From NCBI GenBank assembly GCA_041686855.1, contig JAWLDA010000005.1, positions 62,001 to 126,000 of the forward strand: DNA of 64,000 nt, written 5' to 3'. The notes under the pieces were generated by a model. The model did not search any database. It was given only the letters and a program-made list of their open reading frames with translations, and was not told where the DNA came from. The stretch is from JAWLDA01 sp041686855. GTDB taxonomy: Bacteria > Bacillota > Limnochordia > DTU080 > RSA5. Of the stretch, positions 51,879-60,406 are shown in pieces (within the stretch, counting starts at the first letter, position 1; every line of letters begins with the position of its first letter). The translations under genes were made by a program, and so were the position numbers.

Positions 51879-53675
51879 TTAGTCTTTTGGTGTGTAGAGA
51901 GGGATGCGGAAATAAAACGTCGATCCGCCGCTCTCACCCGATTTTATTCCTACTTCGCCGTCGTGCGCTTCGACCAACTCTTTGACGATAGCGAGTCCCA
52001 GTCCGGCGCCACCGGTAGAGGACTGCCGCGACTTGTCTGCTCTGTAGAATCGATCCCACACTTGTTTTTGCTGCTCCGGGGTGAGGCCAGGTCCGGAATC
52101 AGTTACGGAGATCTTGACGTGCGATGCCATCCGGGCGTTCTCGCCGCGCAGGTGGGCCTTTACCCACAACTCATGCCCTTCTTGAGAGAACTGTACTGCA
52201 TTGTCGATCAGGTTGAGTATCACCTGTTCGAGCTTGTCCGAGTCGGCAAAGACCGTTGGGAGGCTCTCCTCAATATCTAAGTGCACCTTAAGCTTCTTGG
52301 CGTTAATTTGAGTGGTGAGTTTATCCAGGACTGTCATGACCACGCGATGGATATGGACCGGTCTTCGCTCCAAATGGAGCCTGCCTTGTTCGATTCCAGA
52401 GAGATCGAGCAGGCTCAGTGCAAGTCTGCGCATTCGCTCTGTCTCGCCCATAGCAATACGTAGGTACTCCTGCGCCTCTTCAGGGCTTTGAGCAACTCCG
52501 TCCAGGACGGCTTCAAGAAACCCGCGAATCGATGTGAGCGGTGTTCTAAGCTCGTGAGAGACATTGGCCACAAAATCGCGGCGCATCCTTTCAAAGGCGC
52601 GCTGCTCACTTGTATCCCGAAAGACCCCGACGGCCCCCCATACGGGCACTCGCTCTCCGGCAACCGGGGAGATCTTCACCGTAAAATCGCGGGTTCCGAT
52701 GTGCACCTCGCTCTCGACGTTACGTCGTCCCTGAAGGCTCTCTTGGAAAAGTGTGGCCACTTTCTCGGAGGCCAAAGCGTCGCGGTAAGGGCGGCCCAAT
52801 GCGTCCCCACCTCCTGAGAGGAGCGGATACGCCGAGTCGTTGAGCAATTCCACGTAACCCTCTTGATTTACGACGATGACACCGTCACTCATACTCGCCA
52901 GAACTGTCGCCACTCTTAAGGACTCCTGCTCAAGTCGGTCGACCGTCGCCCGAAGTTCACGTCCAAGGTGATTGAAGGCCTCCCCCAGGCGAACCACTTC
53001 GTCGGGCCCTTCGCCGTCCACGCGAATGTCAAAGTCGCCTTGCGTCATCTTGCCGACGGCTTTGGTGAACCTAGCAAGCGGGGACGCGATTCGTCGAGAG
53101 ATGACATAGCTGACAATAATGGCCAGTGTAATCGAGATAAGTCCGGCGATAAGGAGGAGTCTTTGTACGCCGCGAATGGTGGTGTTGACACCGATGAGAG
53201 GGGCCTGAACAAAGACGGAACCGAGATAATCATCACCTTCGTGTATTGGAAGCGCAACCACGAGGACGGGTCGAGGAGAGGTTTCCATCTTTTCGCGACG
53301 CACGACAGTCTTGCCCTCTCGCAACTCTGCCAGATCGCTTAGAATCCATGGCACTCCCGAATCTAGGCTCGTCGAGGTGACCAAGACGTTCTCCTGGGCG
53401 TCCACCATCCAGGCGTCCATCCCCGTGAACTCTGAAAAGGTCCTCAACGTCTCGGTGAGGGCCCCAACGGGGAGGCCTCCCTGTGCAACACTCTCAAACT
53501 GAAGCACGATCTTATCGGCGTTGGCAATCACTTCTCGCTGTTTGGCTCGGTGAAAATAATACTCGAGCAGATACGAAGAGGCGACGACCAGCGTCAAGAA
53601 AATAACGGCAATGAGAATGGCGTGTGCACCCATCAACTTGCCGAAGAGATTCCTCTTGTTGGGGAGGCTACTCAT
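51879..53675 (-). CDS. PhoR/WalK-type sensor histidine kinase
   Basis: A kinase of about 598 residues. Membrane helices at about 17-37 and 172-193 enclose an extracytoplasmic sensor domain of about 130 residues. HAMP follows (RRIASPLARFTKAVGKMTQGDF), then a PAS domain (about 255-355, VLASMSDGVIVVNQEGYVELLN). The HisKA box is DFVANVSHELRTPLTSIRG with His374, and the ATPase boxes are NLIDNAVQFS, DSGPGL and GGAGLGLAIVKEL. The start is ATG 53675, with AGGAAGG six bases upstream, overlapping the response regulator gene by eight bases. Layout and partner match PhoPR/ResDE/WalKR systems; the signal is not deducible. Confidence 0.9.
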   Translation of the reverse strand: MSSLPNKRNLFGKLMGAHAILIAVIFLTLVVASSYLLEYYFHRAKQREVIANADKIVLQFESVAQGGLPVGALTETLRTFSEFTGMDAWMVDAQENVLVTSTSLDSGVPWILSDLAELREGKTVVRREKMETSPRPVLVVALPIHEGDDYLGSVFVQAPLIGVNTTIRGVQRLLLIAGLISITLAIIVSYVISRRIASPLARFTKAVGKMTQGDFDIRVDGEGPDEVVRLGEAFNHLGRELRATVDRLEQESLRVATVLASMSDGVIVVNQEGYVELLNDSAYPLLSGGGDALGRPYRDALASEKVATLFQESLQGRRNVESEVHIGTRDFTVKISPVAGERVPVWGAVGVFRDTSEQRAFERMRRDFVANVSHELRTPLTSIRGFLEAVLDGVAQSPEEAQEYLRIAMGETERMRRLALSLLDLSGIEQGRLHLERRPVHIHRVVMTVLDKLTTQINAKKLKVHLDIEESLPTVFADSDKLEQVILNLIDNAVQFSQEGHELWVKAHLRGENARMASHVKISVTDSGPGLTPEQQKQVWDRFYRADKSRQSSTGGAGLGLAIVKELVEAHDGEVGIKSGESGGSTFYFRIPLYTPKD

Positions 53676-54369
53676 CCTCATCCTTCCTTGTGTCGAACTT
53701 ATAACCAATCCCCCATACTGTGTGGATGTAGCTATAACCGGTCTCGTCGGCGTGCACCTTTTCGCGCAGACGCGTGATGTGCACATCGATGGTGCGCTTG
53801 TCTCCGGTATAATCGTATCCCCAGACCCGCTCGAGAAGCTGATCTCGGTCGTAAGCCCGTCCGGCGTTGTAAGCGAGGTGCCAGAGCAGATCAAACTCTT
53901 TGCGCGTTAAGGTGATCTCCTCACCATCCTTCCAGACTTGCCGTCGCTCGCCGTCGATGACGAGTCCGGGAAAGTGAAGGATACTCGTGTCTTCGCTACC
54001 GGCGCGCCGGAGTACCGCCTTGACCCTGAGTACAAGCTCTCGAGGGCTAAAGGGCTTCGTGACATAGTCATCGGCGCCGAGTTCAAACCCCAAGACCCGG
54101 TCCATCTCCTCGCCTCGGGCCGTTAGCATCATTACGGGTGTATCAGACTCTCGTCGGATGTTCCGGCATACCTCCCAGCCGTCAATTCCGGGAAGCATGA
54201 GATCCAATAGGACGAGGTCGGGCTGCTCTTCGCGAAAGATCCGCAGCGCTTCAGTCCCTTTGTGGGCACTGCAGACGGTAATCCCTTCCCTTTCGAGATA
54301 CACTTGCACGAGGCGACATACGTTAGGTTCATCGTCGACGACCAGTACCTTGGGGCCGGCCACATGCAT
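53668..54369 (-). CDS. OmpR/PhoB-family response regulator
   Basis: A protein of about 233 residues with a receiver domain (VLVVDDEPNVCRLV, phospho-acceptor Asp56 in LVLLDLMLPGIDGWE, and TKPFSPRELVLRV) and a winged-helix DNA-binding domain (LTRKEFDLLWHLAYNAGRAYDRDQLLERVWGYDY, cited as LTRKEFDLLWHL and LLERVWGYDY; then RTIDVHITRLREKV). ATG 54369 with GGGAGG five bases upstream is used; a GTG two codons later is possible. The kinase gene overlaps its 3' end, so they form one transcript. Confidence 0.92.
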   Translation of the reverse strand: MHVAGPKVLVVDDEPNVCRLVQVYLEREGITVCSAHKGTEALRIFREEQPDLVLLDLMLPGIDGWEVCRNIRRESDTPVMMLTARGEEMDRVLGFELGADDYVTKPFSPRELVLRVKAVLRRAGSEDTSILHFPGLVIDGERRQVWKDGEEITLTRKEFDLLWHLAYNAGRAYDRDQLLERVWGYDYTGDKRTIDVHITRLREKVHADETGYSYIHTVWGIGYKFDTRKDEDE

Positions 54370-54467
54370 CCCTCCCAACGTATGAAATGATACAAAAGAC
54401 TCATTGCGGAAGCGTCACATGGATATTAAGAAACTGTGAACTCTAAAGTGCACGAGCGGTTTGGAAC

Positions 54468-55457
54468 TTAAAGATCAAATACCTCCGCAACAAGTTCGAA
54501 GGATTTGACCCGCGCCGCGTGGTCGTAAATCATCGAGGTGATCATCACTTCGTCTGCTCCGCTCGCCTGGGCCAACGCTTCGATCTGGTCACGCACCGAG
54601 GTGGGGTTTCCCACAATGCTGAGGGTCCGCCTGTCGCGTACGAGGTTGAGCTCGAACGGGGTGTAGGAGTACTCATCTGCCTCCTCAGGGCTTGGCAGGC
54701 GTCCTGGCTGGCCGCTCCGCAGTCGGACCCAAGAGAGGTCCATGCTTTTGGCAAGGTGATCTGCCTCTTCCTTGGTGTCAGCGCAGAAGACGGCGGCGCC
54801 GACGATCACGTGTGGTCTCTCAAACGCATCCGAGGGTTGAAAGCTCTCGCGGTAGGCGTTCGTCGCCGGGGCGGGCGGGGTTGCACTAAAGTGGCTGGCG
54901 AATCCGTACCCGAGGCCCAGCGAGCCGGCGAACTTGGCGCTCGCTCCGCTCGAACCTAAAAGCCAGATCGGAGGGAGTTTTACGTCATCGGGAACCACTC
55001 GAACCGAATGAAAGGGGTGGTCCTGGGGGAAGTCTGCGTTGGAAAGCGAGATGAGCTCTTTGAGCAGGCCGGGGAATTGCTCACCACCAAATGGCCGCAG
55101 CGCTTGGGACGTCGCGGGATCGGTTCCCGGCGCTCGCCCGATCCCGAAATCGATGCGTCCCGGATGGAGGGCCTCCAGCGTGTGAAAGGCTTCAGCCACG
55201 CGCAAGGGCGTGTGGTTGGGCAGCATAATGCCTCCTGAGCCGACCCGAATACGTTTGGTCGCTGTGGCGATATGTGCGATGAGCACTTCAGGGGAAGAGC
55301 TGGCGATGCCCCGCATGCCGTGGTGCTCCGCGAACCAGTACCGGACGTATCCGAGCTCTTCCGCACGTTGGGCAAGCTCAACCGTCTCTTTGATCGCCTG
55401 CGAGGCGGAGCCTCCGGAGCGAATGGGTACCAAGTCGAGAACTGAGAGGGAGAACAT
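54468..55457 (-). CDS. LLM-class flavin-dependent oxidoreductase
   Basis: A 329-residue luciferase-like monooxygenase. SVLDLVPIRSGGSASQAI, YWFAEHHGMRGIASSSPEVLIAHIA (cited as WFAEHHGMRGIASSSPEV), VGSGGIMLPNHTPLRVAEAF and GRIDFGIGRAPGTD are typical of the MsnO8/YhbW group, which uses FMNH2 and oxygen. AGGAGG precedes the ATG at 55457. It is a single gene on the minus strand, about 90 bases upstream of the response-regulator start; the substrate is unknown. Confidence 0.88.
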   Translation of the reverse strand: MFSLSVLDLVPIRSGGSASQAIKETVELAQRAEELGYVRYWFAEHHGMRGIASSSPEVLIAHIATATKRIRVGSGGIMLPNHTPLRVAEAFHTLEALHPGRIDFGIGRAPGTDPATSQALRPFGGEQFPGLLKELISLSNADFPQDHPFHSVRVVPDDVKLPPIWLLGSSGASAKFAGSLGLGYGFASHFSATPPAPATNAYRESFQPSDAFERPHVIVGAAVFCADTKEEADHLAKSMDLSWVRLRSGQPGRLPSPEEADEYSYTPFELNLVRDRRTLSIVGNPTSVRDQIEALAQASGADEVMITSMIYDHAARVKSFELVAEVFDL

Positions 55458-55618
55458 AGCAAATACAGCCTCCTTTGTCTAATACGACATCTTCTCCGCA
55501 CACGGACGAGTTCATGCCAGGGCAGCCAGGGCTTGAGAGTGCAGGAGCTTTCCCTGTGGCGTACAAGTGCTTGTCAAATGAGTTTGCTTCTACACTAGTG
55601 AGACGGGAGTGAACACGT

Positions 55619-56383
55619 GTGGCAGAGGGTGGCATGACGTCGTCTGAACGTACGTTCACCGTGTTGGGGCACCGCGGCGCCAAGGGGCATGCGCCGGAGA
55701 ACACGCTGCCTTCGTTTGAAAAGGCGATCGAGTTAGGGGCGACAATGGCTGAGCTCGACATTCACCTCAGCCGCGACGACAAACTCGTCGTGATGCACGA
55801 CAAGGATGTCGACCGGACAACGAATGGAACCGGGGAGATTCGCGAACTCCTCTGGGAGGAGATACAGCAGCTTGACGCCGGCAGTTGGTACGGCGCAGAG
55901 TTCGCCGGCGCTCGCGTGCCGCGACTCGAGGAGGTGTTTGACGCCGTCGCTGATCGCATCCTCATCAACGTGGAGATCAAGTCGGGTGATACACCGTACC
56001 CCGGAATCGTGGAACGGTTGGCAAAACTGCTCACGGATCGTAATCTGATCGAGCGGGTCGTCGTCTCGTCTTTTGAAGTGTCGTACCTCAAAGCGTTGCG
56101 GCCACTCCTGCCCGACTTGGAGCTGGCGCTACTTTACTCGAAGCCCCGCCCGGATGTGTGTCAAGAGGCACTGGACGAAGGGTGGCAGGCGCTTCACACC
56201 CACTTGAGTCAAGTCTCAAAGCCTTTCGTTGAGGAGGCTCACGCCCTTGGTCTCATCGTGCGAGGTTGGAACCCGAACGAGGTCGACGGGATGCGTCCTC
56301 TCATCGAGGCCGGGGTAGACGGGATTGGAACCGATTATCCCGAGAGATTGGTGGAACTGGCAAAGGAGCAAGGGGTGCTCTAA
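55619..56383 (+). CDS. Glycerophosphodiester phosphodiesterase
   Basis: A 254-residue cytosolic GDPD that hydrolyses glycerophosphodiesters to glycerol 3-phosphate and an alcohol. VLGHRGAKGHAPENTLPSFEKAIELGA has the catalytic His-Arg and Glu-Asn (cited as GHRGAKGHAPENT). ELDIHLSRDDKLVVMHDKDVDRTTNGTG (in part LVVMHDKDVDRTT) supplies the metal Glu, Asp and second His. INVEIK and GWNPNEVDGM close the barrel. The GTG at 55619 has GGGAG nine bases upstream; an ATG five codons later is an alternative. Confidence 0.9.
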   Translation: MAEGGMTSSERTFTVLGHRGAKGHAPENTLPSFEKAIELGATMAELDIHLSRDDKLVVMHDKDVDRTTNGTGEIRELLWEEIQQLDAGSWYGAEFAGARVPRLEEVFDAVADRILINVEIKSGDTPYPGIVERLAKLLTDRNLIERVVVSSFEVSYLKALRPLLPDLELALLYSKPRPDVCQEALDEGWQALHTHLSQVSKPFVEEAHALGLIVRGWNPNEVDGMRPLIEAGVDGIGTDYPERLVELAKEQGVL

Positions 56384-56431
56384 TAGCGCGCCCCCTTGTG
56401 TAGTGCAACTTAGGTGGCAGAAAACGCCCTC

Positions 56432-56450
56432 AGTGATCGATATGATCACT
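56432..56450 (+). promoter_or_regulatory. Palindrome upstream of the DUF2249 genes, candidate operator
   Basis: AGTGATC, GATAT, GATCACT: a perfect seven-base inverted repeat, about 55 bases upstream of the first DUF2249 start. It resembles CRP/FNR-family sites in half-site sequence, but the spacing fits neither consensus. Confidence 0.35.
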
Positions 56451-56459
56451 TTAGAACCA

Positions 56460-56486
56460 AAACCGACCGCCTATGGGCGGCGGTTT
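56460..56486 (+). terminator. GC-rich hairpin before the DUF2249 genes
   Basis: AAACCG-A-CCGCC, loop TATG, GGCGGCGGTTT. It could terminate the GDPD transcript or lie in the DUF2249 leader; the T-tail is only three bases. Confidence 0.4.
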
Positions 56487-56503
56487 CATGGGGAGGGCTT
56501 GAC

Positions 56504-56761
56504 GTGAACAATGAGGCAACAGCGCACGGAGCAGAGGATGTCGAGTTGGATGTGCGCTCTATTCCGCACGCCGGCCGACACGCAACGATCTTTGCGCTTT
56601 TGGAGAAGCTAGCCGTTGAACAGGCGCTTGTCATCACCAATGACCACGACCCAGCGCCTTTGGGTTACCAGCTAAGGGCGTTGCACGGAGAAAAGTACGG
56701 ATGGGAGTACCTCGAGAGCGGTCCGACACAGTGGCGGGTCGCCATCCGAAGGAGGTCGTAA
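56504..56761 (+). CDS. DUF2249 domain protein (short)
   Basis: An 85-residue protein that is a single DUF2249 domain: VELDVRSIPHAGRHATIFALLEKL, then LVITNDHDPAPLGYQLRA and WEYLESGPTQWRVAI. DUF2249 is a TusA-like fold often seen with hemerythrin, cupin and nitrogen-oxide genes. The GTG at 56504 has GGGAGG seven bases upstream; the frame is open to 56414, but that part covers a hairpin. It is directly followed (three bases) by a second DUF2249 gene. The catalytic role is unknown. Confidence 0.8.
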   Translation: MNNEATAHGAEDVELDVRSIPHAGRHATIFALLEKLAVEQALVITNDHDPAPLGYQLRALHGEKYGWEYLESGPTQWRVAIRRRS

Positions 56762-56764
56762 CGC

Positions 56765-57214
56765 ATGAGCGAGGAGGCAGTCCGCGGGCTTGGTCGCGTG
56801 TTGGCGCGCGCGTTGCGCGAGTTGGGCGCCTCCGGTGAGACGGAGCGTGCGTGTGAGTTGGCGGCCGAAGCGTGGTCGCTCCTGCGCAGCGTAGACGAGA
56901 AGGAAGCGGAGCGCATGAACGGAGTGCTCCACCAGTTGACGGCGACAAAGTGCAGTAAGGGGGAGAACGACTCGAGCGACCAAGCGAAGGATTTCGACCT
57001 TGAGGTGCGTCATTTACCTCCGGCCAAACGGCACGAGTTGATCCTCGAGACATACCACAAACTCGTACCCGGACAAGGGTTCATTTTGATCAACGATCAC
57101 GACCCCAAACCCCTCTACTATCAGTTCTCGTTTGAGTATCCCGACGCGTTTACGTGGGATGCCGTCGAGTCAGGACCCGAGGTTTGGCGGGTGCGAATCG
57201 GTAAGCCGCAATAG
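56765..57214 (+). CDS. DUF2249 domain protein with N-terminal helical extension
   Basis: A 149-residue protein. The first 65 residues are helical (GLGRVLARALRELGASGE). The C-terminal 75 residues are a DUF2249 domain: LEVRHLPPAKRHELILETYHKL (cited as LEVRHLPPAKRHELI), FILINDHDPKPLYYQFSFEYP and WDAVESGPEVWRVRI. It follows the shorter paralogue by three bases, with AGGAGGT before ATG 56765, so they are co-expressed and may form a complex. A strong terminator follows. Confidence 0.82.
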   Translation: MSEEAVRGLGRVLARALRELGASGETERACELAAEAWSLLRSVDEKEAERMNGVLHQLTATKCSKGENDSSDQAKDFDLEVRHLPPAKRHELILETYHKLVPGQGFILINDHDPKPLYYQFSFEYPDAFTWDAVESGPEVWRVRIGKPQ

Positions 57215-57255
57215 CCTTGGTTCGGCCCGGGGGGGTTGACGGCGGTTTGGCTTCG

Positions 57256-57290
57256 AAAGACCCGAGCGTGACGTGCGCGCTCGGGTCTTT
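57256..57290 (+). terminator. Intrinsic terminator after the DUF2249 pair
   Basis: A perfect 13-base stem, AAAGACCCGAGCG (57256-57268) with CGCTCGGGTCTTT (57278-57290), and a nine-base loop. Its CCCGAGCG core recurs in the terminators at 58384 and 59879. Confidence 0.75.
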
Positions 57291-57363
57291 GGGTTGTGAG
57301 CGGTGCCCGAAAGAATGGGTTTAGCGTTGCGGGGAGAACGTGTAGTTTGAAAGGGTGTTATAA

Positions 57364-58329
57364 ATGACGCTACCCGGGCTGCGGATCGGGAAGAAAGTTG
57401 CACGCCACTGCATCATTCAGGGAGGGATGTCTGTTCGTATCTCCTTGCATCGATTAGCGGCCGCGGTTGCAGAAGCCGGAGGAGTTGGTACGATCGGTGC
57501 CATGGGAATTCCCCCGGCCGAGCTCCGTCGAGAGATTCGAAAAGCCCAATCCTTAACCCGGGGAATCGTCGGCGTCAACCTCATGTACGCTGGGTACCTC
57601 TTTGATCGCCTCCTAGAGGTGTGTATCGCGGAGCAGGTGGACTACGTCGTCATCGGTGCCGGATTCGCTCGTGGTCCCTTCAAGAGGCTGGCCGAGGCGG
57701 GCATTCCAGGATTTTGCATTATTTCATCGGTCAAGGCGGCTCGCATCGCGGCGCGCACCGAAGGCGTAGAGGGGATCGTGGTCGAGAGCGGGCAAGCTGG
57801 CGGGCACCTCGGCACGCCGAGAACAGACGTGTCCACGTGGGAGCTCTTCCCACCGGTGCTGCAGGAATTGCGGGAGCAGCATTTTACGGGACCGGTCATC
57901 GCGGCCGGTGGGCTCCTCGACCACTTGGACGTCTTACGGGCGCTCGATATGGGTGCGGACGGTGTGCAACTGGGAATTCGGTTCGCCATGACCGAGGAAT
58001 CGGCCGCCTCGGACGAGATGAAGGCTGCTTGGGTTGAAGCGACCGGTTCGCAAGTCGTCGACTGGAGCCCAACGGGTCTGGCGGGACGGGTCATCCTTCC
58101 CCATCGAGCAGATCGCCTGCCTAAAACCGATCAACCGGACGTTCATTGTATCGACTGTCTTAAATCGTGTAAGCACCGGGATTACGGAGAGGCCCACTGC
58201 ATTTGGAATGCGTTGAACAATGCCCAAAAGGGAGATGTCGAGCGGGGGCTCCTCTTTTGCGGCGGGCGCGTGGGGGAGATTCGGGATGTGGTTCCGGTCG
58301 ATGAAGTTTTTCGTAGGCTCTTAGGTTGA
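57364..58329 (+). CDS. Nitronate monooxygenase (2-nitropropane dioxygenase family)
   Basis: A 321-residue FMN TIM-barrel enzyme. It begins RIGKKVARHCIIQGGMSVRIS and carries AVAEAGGVGTIGAMG, GIVGVNLMYAG, IVVESGQAGGHLG, PVIAAGGLLD and GADGVQLGIRFAMTEE, all family signatures; the His of GQAGGH is the usual catalytic base. The C-terminal part has a cysteine-rich CIDCLKSCKHRDYGEAHC segment seen in some anaerobe homologues. AAAGGG precedes ATG 57364. It is a single gene between two strong terminators. Confidence 0.88.
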   Translation: MTLPGLRIGKKVARHCIIQGGMSVRISLHRLAAAVAEAGGVGTIGAMGIPPAELRREIRKAQSLTRGIVGVNLMYAGYLFDRLLEVCIAEQVDYVVIGAGFARGPFKRLAEAGIPGFCIISSVKAARIAARTEGVEGIVVESGQAGGHLGTPRTDVSTWELFPPVLQELREQHFTGPVIAAGGLLDHLDVLRALDMGADGVQLGIRFAMTEESAASDEMKAAWVEATGSQVVDWSPTGLAGRVILPHRADRLPKTDQPDVHCIDCLKSCKHRDYGEAHCIWNALNNAQKGDVERGLLFCGGRVGEIRDVVPVDEVFRRLLG

Positions 58330-58383
58330 CTCGCTACTACACGTCGAAACGCTACGCGACACGTTGATGACGCACGAAAAGCA

Positions 58384-58417
58384 AAACCCCGAGCGAACGA
58401 TGGAACGCTCGGGGTTT
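58384..58417. terminator. Terminator between nitronate monooxygenase and a convergent gene
   Basis: A perfect 12-base stem, AAACCCCGAGCG (58384-58395) with CGCTCGGGGTTT (58406-58417), and a ten-base loop; likely bidirectional. Confidence 0.7.
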
Positions 58418-58451
58418 CGACTGCTACGGCCATTTGCTGCCTGTATCCGTA

Positions 58452-59705
58452 CTACTTCTTGAGAATGGCCTCGATCTCGCGGGCCGCCTGCGCCATCGCG
58501 TTCGTAGCGGGTTCTTGGCCCCTGAAGACACGTGGCAAGTAGGTCTTCATCACGCGGTCGACGTCGGGCCAGTCTTCCCAGTATTGCATCGTGTAGATCC
58601 GATTCTGTCCGTACAACGTGTCCATGACCAAATCACGCATCGTCTCTTGCTTGTCAGCTTGAACGGTTGAGAAGAAGAGATCCCACAACTCTGGGTTGTT
58701 GGACAAGGGCTGCCGAGCGTCCACAGTGACGATCGCATGCTGACCCTCAGGCGAGAGGAGCCACTCGAGGAAGACCCAGCCATTCTCCGGGTTCGTAGCA
58801 TTGGAGGGGAGTGTCCACATGTGGCCGTGCGCGCTCGTCTTATTATCAGCCGCGCCCTTTGGGAACGGCAACATGGTCCAGTCGTACGAAGCCATCGTGC
58901 CGGCCCGTTCGCCCCAGTGTACCCAGCCTTGCCACATGTTGTAACCGCCCGACCATTGGTCGCGAGCGGGCGCGGTCCCCGGCGCCGGCGCAGCGCCCAG
59001 GTCCACGAGCTCAGTCCAGTAGTCGAGGAGCTCAAGGTAGCCCTCATCTTGAATGTAGAGTTCGGTGTGATCCTCGTTCAACCAACCTTGGCCCGTGAAG
59101 TTGACCGCCCATCCCCAGTTGGCCATAGTGTTTGCGGCGCTGAGATGCGTCCCGTACAAGCCCTGTTCGGGGCGTGAGAGTCGGACCGCGTAATCCCGGT
59201 ACTCTTCGGTGGTCCAATTCTCGTCCGGAACAGCCAATCCGGCCTCGTTCATGGCGTCGACGTTGGCCACAACCGCCATGCTGCTGAAGTCATAGGGGAC
59301 GCCAACAATCTCACCCTTGTAACTCGCGGCATCGATCATAAAGGGGAAAAAGGTCTGGCTCTTAGCGATCTCACTGCGCTCCCAAAACTGGGCGAGATCC
59401 ATGATCATACCCTGCTCAACCCATTGAGCCTTGTACTGTGCCCACGTCAAAAAGACGTCGGGTGGAGCGCCTGAGGCGATCATGAGGCTGATTTTCGTCG
59501 GATACTCGGCATACGTGGCGATCTCAACATCGAGCTCATAATCTGGCCGATCCTTATGAAACTCGGCGGCGATTCGATCCCATCGCTCAAACGTCGCTTC
59601 ACTGCCGTACGTGACGAGCCGAATCGGCGTTGCGGCGAAGGCCGTGGCCGCCATGATGGAGAGCGCGGCGATGAGTACCACGCCCAAAACAAACTTGCGC
59701 TTCAC
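58452..59705 (-). CDS. Family 1 extracellular solute-binding protein (sugar-type ABC transporter)
   Basis: A 417-residue secreted binding protein. The signal peptide is MKRKFVLGVVLIAALSIMAA, followed by TAFAATPIRLVTYGSEATFERWD. Family blocks are DRPDYELDVEI, MIASGAPPDVFLTWAQYK, GVPYDFSSMAVVANVDAMNEAGL and NPENGWVFLEWLLSPEGQHA. Many tryptophans in the middle (QWSGGYNMWQGWVHWGE) suggest carbohydrate stacking. It has no lipobox and no adjacent permease or ATPase genes. It is isolated by terminators on both sides. Confidence 0.88.
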   Translation of the reverse strand: MKRKFVLGVVLIAALSIMAATAFAATPIRLVTYGSEATFERWDRIAAEFHKDRPDYELDVEIATYAEYPTKISLMIASGAPPDVFLTWAQYKAQWVEQGMIMDLAQFWERSEIAKSQTFFPFMIDAASYKGEIVGVPYDFSSMAVVANVDAMNEAGLAVPDENWTTEEYRDYAVRLSRPEQGLYGTHLSAANTMANWGWAVNFTGQGWLNEDHTELYIQDEGYLELLDYWTELVDLGAAPAPGTAPARDQWSGGYNMWQGWVHWGERAGTMASYDWTMLPFPKGAADNKTSAHGHMWTLPSNATNPENGWVFLEWLLSPEGQHAIVTVDARQPLSNNPELWDLFFSTVQADKQETMRDLVMDTLYGQNRIYTMQYWEDWPDVDRVMKTYLPRVFRGQEPATNAMAQAAREIEAILKK

Positions 59706-59878
59706 GCTTATCCCCTCCGGTTCTTATGTGTGCATGAAATGAAGTGCCTAATCGGTCTCATCCCACAAGTTGGGGAGAGTACCAATCCTCGGTTGAGTTA
59801 GATAGTCATAACGTGCTCCCCTGCATTCATCAACATTGAAAATTTCTTCTTGCATACAAATAGATAATTACAACAAAG

Positions 59879-59910
59879 CGACCCGAGCGCCAGGCGTTGC
59901 GCTCGGGTCG
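59879..59910 (-). terminator. Terminator of the cupin operon
   Basis: CGACCCGAGCG (59879-59889) pairs perfectly with CGCTCGGGTCG (59900-59910); on the minus strand CTTTGTTGT follows. It ends the anSME/radical SAM/CopD-TusA/cupin run. Confidence 0.65.
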
Positions 59911-59976
59911 TGATTGACGTTCGCGTTATGATTTGATGCTGCTTAAGGTTCCGGCGCTGGAGTGGCGTCGACGCCT

Positions 59977-60369
59977 TTAGGGACGAAAGACACCCTCGCG
60001 TAAGCCTTCCTCCACCTTAACGTGGTGGGCTTCGGTTGGTAACGGTGTCACAAAGGCCAAGACGACGGAGCGCTCTTTGGCGCGCACACCCCGAGCGACG
60101 TTGCGCGGAATCGATAGGAGTTCACCGGGGCCTAGGACGTACTCGCGCTCCCCGGCGGCCACCTCGAAGCCCCCGCTGATCACGTACAGCGTTAGATCGA
60201 CAGGGGGCGTATGGACTGGAATGAACTGGCCGGGCTCAAAGGAGAGCACCATCTCTTTACCTTCCGCACAGGCATGAACGGTCTTGGACTGAAACTTCCC
60301 GGCATCAAACGAGACCATTTCGTCTAACTTGACGGGGCGAATCTCTGCTGTTGATGTAGTGTTGGACAC
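59977..60369 (-). CDS. Small cupin protein
   Basis: A 130-residue single-domain cupin. VLSFEPGQFIPVHTPPVDLTLYVISGGFEVAAGE (cited as PGQFIPVHTPPVDLTLYVISG) and LGPGELLSIPRNVARGVRA are the two cupin motifs. Only some of the usual metal His/Glu ligands are present. The GTG at 60369 has GAGGG six bases upstream. It follows the CopD-TusA fusion by 38 bases as the last gene of the run. Small cupins of this kind accompany DUF2249 and TusA genes; its role here is inferred to be regulatory or metal-binding. Confidence 0.8.
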   Translation of the reverse strand: MSNTTSTAEIRPVKLDEMVSFDAGKFQSKTVHACAEGKEMVLSFEPGQFIPVHTPPVDLTLYVISGGFEVAAGEREYVLGPGELLSIPRNVARGVRAKERSVVLAFVTPLPTEAHHVKVEEGLREGVFRP

Positions 60370-60406
60370 GAGGATCCCTCTTTAATAAGTGAAGTAACGT
60401 GCGGTA

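Noticed and set aside
56432..56450. FNR or CRP binding site
   Set aside because: Half-sites look similar, but the spacing does not fit either consensus; kept only as an unnamed palindrome.
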